From positions 1-18,306 of the forward strand of contig CAZESH010000054.1 in assembly GCA_964514665.1 (NCBI GenBank): DNA of 18,306 bases, written 5' to 3'. Made by a program: the position numbers and the translations under genes. The notes beneath the pieces were generated by a model that saw nothing but the letters and a program-made list of their open reading frames with translations, was not told the DNA's origin and searched no databases. This stretch comes from CAZESH01 sp964514665. Its GTDB lineage: Bacteria; Bacillota; Bacilli; Paenibacillales; KCTC-25726. This document shows, piece by piece, positions 1 through 5,776 of this stretch; positions within the stretch are counted from its first letter, which is position 1, and every line of letters begins with the position of its first letter.

Positions 1-1
1 C

Positions 2-214
2 AAGACGGATAACAGCGACCGGAACCCATACCCCCGCCCGTTAAGAGCTACCTACGTTCTCAATATGAAGGGAATGCCCCAAGTCATTTATGACTTTTTG
101 GACAGCCCAGTTTTACTCAAGCTCAAACCGGGGCAATGTCCCAATTTTGCTTGCAGTAAATTCTTTTTCCGTGAAATTGGACGATCACACTTACGAATAC
201 CAAGCTAAACACAT
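2..214 (+). pseudogene. possible remnant of an ISL3-family transposase N-terminus (edge-truncated open frame)
   Basis: An open frame enters from the left edge and runs about 70 codons to a TAA at 212-214. Most of it resembles nothing I know. Near its end is a stretch C-P-N-F-A-C-S-K-F-F-F-R-E, which matches the C-x-N-x-x-C-x-[RK]-x-x-F-x-E spacing that I recall from the zinc-binding N-terminal domain of ISL3-family transposases, preceded by a P-V-x-L-x-L stretch as in that family. The rest of the transposase is absent, so if real this is a short decayed fragment. It could equally be chance coding-like sequence or the end of an unrelated gene outside the window. Confidence is low. Confidence 0.22.
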
Positions 215-253
215 ATCATGGAGAAATGGATCGGAAGGGAGGTTTTTCATTCC

Positions 254-628
254 ATGGAAATTTTAGCTCAGCATCCGATTACCGAAGCCCAACTCAATCC
301 TTATGTAGGGCGTCCAGTAGGCGCCGTTCTGCCGGATGGCGATATGGTATTCGGCACGTTCGACCGCATACACGAAGGCCACGTCGTGTTCAGACCCGCA
401 ACCGGCCTTTCAACATCCTCCATCCAAAGGATGAAGCAAAATTTAAAATCCAATCCGACGATTCAGTCGGCCCTGCAGAAAGCCAAAACAAGAGCATGGG
501 GTCACGGCGTATACGGCGGATATCCCTACGGTTGGGGTTACGGAAACTTTGGCTGGGGAATCGGCTGGTGGTGGATTTTGCCGCTGTTTTTTCTCGCTGC
601 GCTTGTTGCCTTACCTTTCTTTTGGTAA
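254..628 (+). CDS. Gly/Tyr/Trp-rich membrane-anchored protein, function unknown
   Basis: I do not recognise a named family. The 124-residue product has three visible parts. Residues 15-50 (Y-V-G-R-P-V-G-A-V-L-P-D-G and following beta-rich stretch) look like a small barrel of the LSm/YxxG type. Residues 55-80 are a basic amphipathic linker. Residues 82-107 are a Gly/Tyr/Trp-rich segment leading into a hydrophobic helix (about 105-124) that ends at the C-terminus, so the protein is probably tail-anchored. An upstream in-frame ATG at 218 exists, but the AAGGGAGG at about 235-242 lies between the two ATGs and fits the ATG at 254, so I use that start. It is alone on the plus strand, converges on the TauE gene and shares its terminator. 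Gly/Tyr-rich proteins are common among Bacillales spore-associated proteins, but nothing here proves that role. Confidence 0.75.
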   Translation: MEILAQHPITEAQLNPYVGRPVGAVLPDGDMVFGTFDRIHEGHVVFRPATGLSTSSIQRMKQNLKSNPTIQSALQKAKTRAWGHGVYGGYPYGWGYGNFGWGIGWWWILPLFFLAALVALPFFW

Positions 629-681
629 AACCGTTGACAGAGCATCAGCCTAATTTCTCCACGGAATAGAATATTGCAATT

Positions 682-715
682 AAACCTGCCCGGTATTGAA
701 AGCCGAGGCGGGTTT
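682..715. terminator. bidirectional rho-independent terminator between convergent genes
   Basis: The arms AAACCTGCC-CGG and CCGAGGCGGGTTT pair almost fully, with one G-U pair and one bulged A. T-runs on the plus strand and A-runs on the left side allow it to work in both directions. It lies between the plus-strand gene ending at 628 and the minus-strand exporter ending at 720. Confidence 0.75.
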
Positions 716-719
716 TTAC

Positions 720-1499
720 TTAGAAAAGAATCGTATACCAGATTTTGACCACGGTTACCATAATAAGCGATCCCAAAATCCACTGCAGACTTTTTGTATT
801 GACCTTTTTGCTGATACTGGCGCCAAGCGGAGAAGCCAGCGTGCTTGCAATTACCAGAACGATCGCAGGAATGATCAGCATATGGCCACCCAGCACCTTG
901 CCCGTAGAGGAACCGATCGAAGAAATAAAGGTGATCGCAAGCGAGGAACCGATCGCAACCCTGGTGGGGATCTTCAGTACGACCAGCATTACCGGAATGA
1001 TGATAAAAGCCCCTGCAGCGCCGACAATTCCGGCCACAACCCCAATAACAAACGACAGGCCGACCGCCAACGATTTATTGAACGTAACTTGATCGGGCGT
1101 TCTCTCATTCGCTGCCTTTTTGGGCAAAAACATCATCACTGCGGCAATCAGCGCCAGAATTGCATAAACCAGCGTGATCATGGAGCTCGGAAAGCTGTTG
1201 GAAGCGAAGCTTCCCAGAAAGCTTCCCACAATGATCGATATTCCCATATAGAGAACGAGCGTTTTGTGAACATACCCGCCCTTGCGAAAAACAAGCATGC
1301 CCATAAGGCTGGCAAAGAACACCTGCACCGCGCTTATGGCCGATACTTCTTGAGCGGTATATGCAGTGAAGCCTAACAGGGGAGGAATGAACAGCAGCAT
1401 CGGGTAATTAATAATCGAACCCCCGATACCAACCAATCCGGAAACGAACGAGCCCGCAATCCCAATAATAAAAATCGTCATGATCAAAGCAACATCCAT
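720..1499 (-). CDS. TauE/SafE-family sulfite/anion exporter, inner-membrane permease
   Basis: This 259-residue protein is almost entirely hydrophobic, with about eight membrane helices. It carries the duplicated signature of TauE/SafE permeases: G-L-V-G-I-G-G-S-I-I-N-Y-P near residues 21-33 and the degenerate second copy G-I-V-G-A-A-G-A-F-I-I-I-P in the second half. Members of the family are thought to export sulfite, sulfoacetate or related anions, and some Gram-positive ones sit in CstR-controlled persulfide/sulfite detoxification operons. The start has a good AAAGGAAGGG ribosome site. The gene appears monocistronic: a promoter and operator-like repeat lie just upstream (1529-1574) and a terminator just downstream. 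The family call is firm. The substrate is inference, supported mainly by the operator-like repeat. Confidence 0.9.
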   Translation of the reverse strand: MDVALIMTIFIIGIAGSFVSGLVGIGGSIINYPMLLFIPPLLGFTAYTAQEVSAISAVQVFFASLMGMLVFRKGGYVHKTLVLYMGISIIVGSFLGSFASNSFPSSMITLVYAILALIAAVMMFLPKKAANERTPDQVTFNKSLAVGLSFVIGVVAGIVGAAGAFIIIPVMLVVLKIPTRVAIGSSLAITFISSIGSSTGKVLGGHMLIIPAIVLVIASTLASPLGASISKKVNTKSLQWILGSLIMVTVVKIWYTILF

Positions 1500-1528
1500 A
1501 GGGCCCTTCCTTTCTTTTTTTAATACTA

Positions 1529-1544
1529 ATACCTGTATAGGTAT
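1529..1544 (-). promoter_or_regulatory. CsoR/CstR-like operator (inverted repeat) at the tauE start site
   Basis: ATACCT-GTAT-AGGTAT is a perfect 6+4+6 inverted repeat placed immediately after the -10 element of the exporter promoter, where a bound repressor would block transcription. Its ATACC...GGTAT layout resembles operators of the DUF156 (CsoR/CstR/FrmR) repressors. The repressor gene itself is not in the window. Confidence 0.55.
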
Positions 1545-1574
1545 ATCTTAATGCATGAAAAAAAATGCTGTCAA
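1545..1574 (-). promoter_or_regulatory. sigma-A-type promoter for the TauE/SafE gene
   Basis: On the minus strand a perfect TTGACA (1569-1574) is followed after 18 bp by TAAGAT (1545-1550), a 4/6 match to the -10 consensus. The start site would fall inside the inverted repeat at 1529-1544. Confidence 0.6.
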
Positions 1575-1624
1575 CCGCTAACCAATTGCAAAAAAGAACG
1601 ATTATCGTTTTCAAACTGATTTCT

Positions 1625-2456
1625 TCACAAGGATTTCTTGGGTTTTTGCAGCATTTCTTTCATTCTGGCAGCAAGCAATATGCCGGAAATAAGCGGCAAA
1701 AGGGAAATCACCGCAATCGCCCATCTTATATTCCAGACATCGGCTAGAAAACCTGCAAGCAGCGCGCCAAAGGCATAGCCGGAATCCCTCCAGAAACGAT
1801 AAATTCCCAGTGCGGACGCACGCCAGGAAGAATGGACGGAATCGCTGACGGATGCAATAAGGGTTGGATACACCATAGCCGTACCCGTTCCCAGCAAAAT
1901 CGCGGAGGCCATCCACATTCCGAAACTGTCCACCAGGGAGATAAACCAACAGCAGCGGGAGTAGCCCCCATGACATTTCATCCTTAAGATTGGTGACAAG
2001 GCCGGCAAAACAGACTGTGGAGAGATTGGCGTCACGGAAGGAGGTGTTGATGAATATTTCCTTTGCCGACATAGCCTGGGCGTGAGGCGCCGAATGCCGC
2101 GGCGGTTGAAGAGGCTTGCCGGTTTCACTCGTAAACAGCGAGAGCAGAATGCCGAACAAGACGATGATCAAGCCCAGATAGAAAGGCTCCGGTCTCAATC
2201 CGGAAACGGCCGCGACATAACCCGACAAAGCCGCTGTCAAAGCCAGTCCGGAGTAGCCGGCAAATTCGTTTAACCCTACCGCCAAACCGCGTTCGCCGGG
2301 TTTGGCCAAATCGATTTTCATATTCACCGTCATCGACCAGGTCAAACCCTGATTGATGCCCAGCAGAACATTGGCAAACAGGATAATCCCCCACGCATTG
2401 GCGTTGATGACAAGAATCGGGACCGCAGCTCCGATCAGCCATCCAAGTCGATCTGT
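1625..2456 (-). pseudogene. decayed MFS transporter (5' truncated, internal deletion, frameshift)
   Basis: Two minus-strand frames together read as a major facilitator superfamily drug/sugar-type permease. The first frame starts right after a TAG at 2457-2459 with D-R-L-G-W (the motif A region between helices 2 and 3), so helices 1-2 and any start codon are gone. It continues through N-V-L-L-G-I-N-Q-G-L-T-W-S-M and the central helices to about 1945. There the frame must change to continue with S-F-G-M-W-M-A-S-A-I-L-L-G-T-G-T-A-M-V-Y-P and the C-terminal helices, ending at the TGA at 1625. About 50 residues expected between W-G-L-L-P-L and S-F-G-M-W are missing, so the lesion is a deletion plus frameshift rather than a single-base sequencing error. 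I see no way this yields a working 12-helix transporter. Confidence 0.85.
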
Positions 2457-2513
2457 CTAAAAAAACCGTCTTTGATTCTGGGGATTTGCGCATAACGCTG
2501 TTCGATTCTCTTA

Positions 2514-2624
2514 TCACTTTCGCTTAAGCAAATAGAGCAAGAATAGCAACAAAGCAGCCACGAAAAGTATGGGAAACAGTTTATAGAACCATCCGTAAAC
2601 GTAAAATCCATAATAACCCATCAT
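2514..2624 (-). CDS. 36-residue single-pass membrane peptide, function unknown
   Basis: A short frame starts with two ATG codons and has a convincing ribosome site (AGAGAGGTGA, about 10 nt upstream). The product begins with an aromatic/Gly segment (M-M-G-Y-Y-G-F-Y-V-Y-G-W-F-Y-K), continues with one hydrophobic helix at about residues 17-33, and ends in K-R-K, giving an N-out/C-in type small membrane protein. It lies about 60 bp downstream of the lactonase gene with no clear terminator between them, so it is probably the last gene of that operon. I do not recognise it. Such peptides are often unannotated. The ribosome site and strongly biased composition make a real gene more likely than chance. 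Confidence 0.55.
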   Translation of the reverse strand: MMGYYGFYVYGWFYKLFPILFVAALLLFLLYLLKRK

Positions 2625-2685
2625 GAGTTTTTGTCACCTCTCTTTAGTCAAAAATCGAAGAGGGGAATTCTCAATCGGCTGCGTT

Positions 2686-3765
2686 CTATTCTTGAAAATA
2701 AGCCGCTTTGACGCATACCGGCTTGGAAATTTCGGCTGAAACACCGGTAAAAGCCAGCTTCCCGCTTTCTTGATCGACGCGGAACACGGCAATATTATGG
2801 TTGTCGCGATTGGCTGCAATCAAAAAATCATTTCCCGGGATCAAGGTGAAATGGCGGGGATGGCGGCCTTCTGTGGAAACATGCTCAACAAGCGCCAATT
2901 TTCCGCTGTCCGGATCGATTGCATACACTACAATGCTGTCATGTCCCCGATTGGAGCCGTAAAGGAACCTTCCGTTCTCGGATACGGCAATTTCCGCGCA
3001 GCCGTTTTCTCCGCCAAAGGACTCGGGTAAGGTCGATACAGTTTCGATTGCATGCAGTATGCCCAAATCGGGGTTATAACGAAAAGCGACGACCGTAGAA
3101 TCGAGTTCGTTAATGACAAAAGCATATTTCCCGCTCGGATGAAATGCCATATGACGAGGACCTGCCCCGGGGTGAATGACAGTATCGCCATGAGATTGCA
3201 GCTTGCCGTTCTTCCCCACTGTATAAGAACGAATACGGTCGATGCCAAGATCGGGAACAAAGATAAACCGGTTGTCCGGACTGAAATAGCTGGAATGGGG
3301 ATGCGGTTCGTTTTGCCGCTGCGGATTGGCGCCGTGTCCTTCATGCTGCTTGACATCCAAGCATTCTCCGATCAAGCCGTCTGCCTGCAAGGAAACCAAT
3401 CCGAGCAACCCCCCGTGATAGCTCGCCACTGTCAGAAAGCGATGTTGATTATCGCTTTGAATATGACAGGTTGGAGCATCGACCGTCTTCGCGCGATTCA
3501 ATTCCTTGATCTTGCCGTTGCTTGAATCAATCGAGAAACAAATCGCTTCGGCTATTTTTTGTCCGTCGTCCGACAGCCCTTCCGCTATGGAATAAAGCTT
3601 GCGGCCAGCGGCATCCAGCTTCAAGAAGGTGGGATTCTTCAAGCCTGAAACTTGATCCAGCAGCGTCAAGCGGGCCGTTTGCCGATCAAAATCATATACA
3701 TAAATTCCGGGATCTGCGGCATCCGCGTACGATCCGATAAAAACAAGCATGCGCTCCGACATCAT
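2686..3765 (-). CDS. lactonase family beta-propeller protein, possible 6-phosphogluconolactonase
   Basis: The 359-residue protein has the repeat texture of the 7-bladed propeller lactonase family (PF10282; E. coli Pgl, B. subtilis YkgB). It starts with F-I-G-S-Y and N-P-T-F-L-K-L-D, and shows repeated G-R-x-L-Y/F blade motifs, P-H-P-H-S-S-Y-F-S-P-D and G-P-R-H-M-A-F-H-P-S-G-K-Y in the middle, and R-H-P-R-H-F-T-L near the end. Length matches the family (about 330-360). Pgl-type members hydrolyse 6-phosphogluconolactone in the oxidative pentose phosphate pathway. Other members act on different lactones or none, so the reaction is not certain. No signal peptide is visible, so it is cytoplasmic. 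AAGGAGG lies 5 nt before the first ATG and 8 nt before the second (3762), so the second may be the true start. It follows the DinB-like gene by 22 nt. Confidence 0.88.
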   Translation of the reverse strand: MMSERMLVFIGSYADAADPGIYVYDFDRQTARLTLLDQVSGLKNPTFLKLDAAGRKLYSIAEGLSDDGQKIAEAICFSIDSSNGKIKELNRAKTVDAPTCHIQSDNQHRFLTVASYHGGLLGLVSLQADGLIGECLDVKQHEGHGANPQRQNEPHPHSSYFSPDNRFIFVPDLGIDRIRSYTVGKNGKLQSHGDTVIHPGAGPRHMAFHPSGKYAFVINELDSTVVAFRYNPDLGILHAIETVSTLPESFGGENGCAEIAVSENGRFLYGSNRGHDSIVVYAIDPDSGKLALVEHVSTEGRHPRHFTLIPGNDFLIAANRDNHNIAVFRVDQESGKLAFTGVSAEISKPVCVKAAYFQE

Positions 3766-3787
3766 TCAGTCCTCCTTATGGAAAAGC

Positions 3788-4246
3788 TTACTGGTTTAAA
3801 ATCTTGATCATCGCGTTCATATTTCCCGCGTGCGTGTTTTCATGGAGTACGACTAGCATAAGCAGTTCGTCAACAGTCTCCGCCTTAATAAAGTTTTCCT
3901 TAACAGCAGCATCCAGCTTGCCGGCAAGGATCGAGCGGATGTGCTCCGGCTGATTCTTCAGCTGTGTGAAAATACTTTCCCAAGTTGCCGGCTGTTCCGT
4001 CCAATCGGCAGGTTTGGTGCCATTGCCGAAATAATCGCGGTAAGATGCAGGCAAGGCCGATGCCTCGCCGAACGGCCCGAACGCCAATCCGTCCGTCACC
4101 GTCAGAATATGGCCCATATGCCAAAAAACGCTGTTATTGAAGCCTTGCGGTATCGTATCCCGCTTCTCCTGACTGCATTTTTCAGCCAACTGCAGCGTGC
4201 TGTTGCGTGTTCTTTCAAGCATTCCGAATATAAAATCCTCTCTCAT
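3788..4246 (-). CDS. DinB-family four-helix metalloprotein
   Basis: At 152 residues this matches the DinB/YfiT superfamily: a four-helix bundle binding one divalent metal through a His triad. Visible candidate ligands are the F-W-H-M-G-H motif (His43, His46) and L-H-E-N-T-H (His135, His139). Some family members are thiol S-transferases using bacillithiol in low-GC Gram-positives, and others are DNA-damage-inducible proteins of unknown role. The partner thiol and substrate cannot be read from the sequence. A GGAGGT ribosome site lies 7 nt before the ATG. It is the first gene of a short operon driven by the promoter at 4286-4314 and followed closely by the lactonase. Confidence 0.85.
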   Translation of the reverse strand: MREDFIFGMLERTRNSTLQLAEKCSQEKRDTIPQGFNNSVFWHMGHILTVTDGLAFGPFGEASALPASYRDYFGNGTKPADWTEQPATWESIFTQLKNQPEHIRSILAGKLDAAVKENFIKAETVDELLMLVVLHENTHAGNMNAMIKILNQ

Positions 4247-4285
4247 GGCGCCTACCTCCGAATAAAAAATTAAAGCTTCCCTTCT

Positions 4286-4314
4286 ATTGTAGGTCTGCCG
4301 TTAAAAAATGGCAA
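4286..4314 (-). promoter_or_regulatory. sigma-A-type promoter of the DinB-lactonase operon
   Basis: On the minus strand TTGCCA (4309-4314) and TACAAT (4286-4291) are separated by exactly 17 bp. Together they match 10 of 12 consensus positions and lie about 40 bp upstream of the DinB-like start codon, downstream of the sigA terminator. Confidence 0.75.
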
Positions 4315-4337
4315 ACTCCCCTTTTCCTGATTCAAGG

Positions 4338-4376
4338 AAAAAAAACGCCTGAGATCTTTTAACAAGATCCCAGGCG
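4338..4376 (-). terminator. rho-independent terminator of sigA
   Basis: On the minus strand CGCCTGGGATCTT and AAGATCTCAGGCG pair around a short loop and are followed by a run of eight T. It begins about 20 nt after the sigA stop codon. Confidence 0.92.
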
Positions 4377-4394
4377 CCGAAACCCCCAAGTTTT

Positions 4395-5510
4395 TTATTC
4401 CAAAAAATCCTTCAGCCGTTTGCTGCGGCTTGGATGTCTCATTTTGCGCAGTGCCTTGGCTTCGATCTGACGAATTCGCTCGCGGGTAACGCCGAACACT
4501 TTGCCCACTTCCTCCAATGTCCGGGTACGCCCGTCGTCAAGCCCGAACCGCAAGCGCAGCACATTCTCCTCCCGCTCCGTCAAGGTATCCAGCACGTCCT
4601 CCAGCAGCTCCTTCAGCATCTCGTATGCCGCTGCGTCGGTAGGAGCCAATGCATCGCGATCCTCGATAAAATCGCCCAAATTGGAGTCGCTCTCCTCGCC
4701 GACCGGCGTTTCCAAAGACACCGGCTCCTGGGCAATTTTCATCAACTCCTGAACCTTGCTCGTACTGATATCCATTTCCTTGGCAATTTCCTCGGGGACA
4801 GGCTCGCGCCCAAGCTCCTGCAGCAATTGTCGGGATATGCGCGTAAACTTGTTGATCGTCTCTACCATATGAACCGGAATGCGAATGGTTCTGGCCTGAT
4901 CGGCAATTGCCCGGGTTATCGCCTGGCGAATCCACCAAGTGGCATAGGTGCTGAATTTGTAGCCTTTGGTATAATCGAATTTTTCCACGGCCTTGATCAG
5001 CCCCATGTTGCCTTCCTGGATCAGATCGAGAAACAGCATCCCGCGTCCAACATAACGCCTTGCAATGCTGACGACAAGACGCAGATTCGCTTCGGCAAGT
5101 CTGCGCTTGGCTTCCTCATCGCCCTGCTCGATTTTCTGGGCAAGTTCGATCTCTTCCTTGGCCGAAAGAAGCTGAACACGGCCGATTTCCTTCAGATACA
5201 TGCGCACCGTATCATTGATATTCATCCCCTGCGGCAGTGTCAGGTCCTCTTCAACCGGCGATTGCTCCTCTCTTTCCTGCTCCGTATGAAGGGAAAGCTC
5301 CTCGTATGATTCATTTCCCAGGTCGATGCCGTGCTCGGAAAGCTCCTCGAATATTTCCTCCAATTGCTCTGGCTCCAGCTCGAACGGAGCTAGCTTTTCC
5401 ATGATCGCTTTATAAGTCAGGGAAGAGTCGCTCTTGCCTTGCTTGATTAACTCTTCTTTCACCTGATTCAGTGCAGCGCCCGCTAATTCCGTATGCTGAT
5501 CGTTCGTCAA
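4395..5510 (-). CDS. sigA: primary-type RNA polymerase sigma factor (SigA/RpoD)
   Basis: The 371-residue protein has all regions of a primary (group 1-like) sigma-70: an acidic region 1.1 (about 8-65), region 1.2 (about 98-130), region 2 (138-208, with Y-A-T-W-W-I-R-Q-A-I-T-R for -10 recognition and melting), region 3 (216-290) and region 4 (303-365, with the -35-binding helix V-T-R-E-R-I-R-Q-I-E). It would bind core RNA polymerase and direct it to TTGACA/TATAAT promoters. Length matches Bacillales SigA (about 371-377). The start codon is TTG at 5508-5510: AGGGGAG is properly spaced and the N-terminal sequence is typical. In most Bacillales rpoD lies directly behind dnaG. Here it is alone, with its own promoter (5645-5674) and terminator. 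It may be a second sigA-like copy or a relocated one. I see no lost functional region. Confidence 0.95.
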   Translation of the reverse strand: MTNDQHTELAGAALNQVKEELIKQGKSDSSLTYKAIMEKLAPFELEPEQLEEIFEELSEHGIDLGNESYEELSLHTEQEREEQSPVEEDLTLPQGMNINDTVRMYLKEIGRVQLLSAKEEIELAQKIEQGDEEAKRRLAEANLRLVVSIARRYVGRGMLFLDLIQEGNMGLIKAVEKFDYTKGYKFSTYATWWIRQAITRAIADQARTIRIPVHMVETINKFTRISRQLLQELGREPVPEEIAKEMDISTSKVQELMKIAQEPVSLETPVGEESDSNLGDFIEDRDALAPTDAAAYEMLKELLEDVLDTLTEREENVLRLRFGLDDGRTRTLEEVGKVFGVTRERIRQIEAKALRKMRHPSRSKRLKDFLE

Positions 5511-5563
5511 AATGATCTCCCCTTGAATACAATGTCTTTATCTTTACCTAAAATGGATATTCA

Positions 5564-5592
5564 TTGACAATAATAAGAATGTATGCTACAAT
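5564..5592 (+). promoter_or_regulatory. strong plus-strand promoter opposing sigA
   Basis: TTGACA (5564-5569), 17-bp spacer and TACAAT (5587-5592) give an 11/12 consensus match. It points away from sigA, lies inside the sigA leader on the opposite strand, and has no open reading frame with an ATG downstream before the terminator at 5698-5732. A 13-bp palindrome, ACAATA-T-TATTGT, covers its -10 end and start site (5588-5600) and could be an operator. Confidence 0.5.
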
Positions 5593-5644
5593 ATTATTGT
5601 TATATTGCTGATTTTATAAGTAATTTCACAAAAATATTCATCAT

Positions 5645-5674
5645 ATTATATCATAAGATTTAAACTGATTTCAA
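5645..5674 (-). promoter_or_regulatory. sigma-A-type promoter for sigA
   Basis: On the minus strand TTGAAA (5669-5674) is followed after 18 bp by a perfect TATAAT (5645-5650) that also carries an upstream TG (extended -10). The predicted leader before the TTG start codon is about 130 nt. Confidence 0.65.
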
Positions 5675-5694
5675 TAGCCTTTTTCAATAAATTT

Positions 5695-5732
5695 AAAACG
5701 GAGACGCCATTTACACGCGACTCCGTTTTTTT
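5695..5732. terminator. bidirectional rho-independent terminator after the GH31 operon
   Basis: ACGGAGaCGC and GCGaCTCCGT form a hairpin with one A-A mismatch. On the plus strand it is followed by eight T. On the minus strand it is followed by TTTTAAATTTATT. It can end operon 1, whose last gene stops at 5777, and also any plus-strand transcript from 5599. Confidence 0.8.
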
Positions 5733-5776
5733 GTTTGATCTTTTTTCCCGATTCTAATTTTGCTATCCCTTGCCAG

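Larger units (their letters stand above)
5599..5732 (+). ncRNA. candidate small/antisense RNA overlapping the sigA promoter
   Basis: If the plus-strand promoter at 5564-5592 is active, transcription would start near 5599 and end at the U-run of the hairpin at 5698-5732, giving about 130 nt. There is no ATG in the interval. The transcript would cross the sigA promoter (5645-5674) and overlap roughly the first 40 nt of the sigA mRNA in antisense. The region is AT-rich, so the -35/-10 match could be chance. The matching strong terminator is what makes it worth recording. Confidence 0.3.

Noticed and set aside
1625..2128. Intact C-terminal MFS half as an independent gene
   Set aside because: No start or ribosome site is suitable and the first ~60 residues of that frame are out-of-frame translation of the N-terminal half; it is the tail of the pseudogene.
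4434..5309. Long plus-strand open frame opposite sigA
   Set aside because: It is a shadow of the conserved sigA coding strand, without ribosome site or recognisable protein. The same holds for long plus-strand frames opposite GH31, the permeases and GH51.
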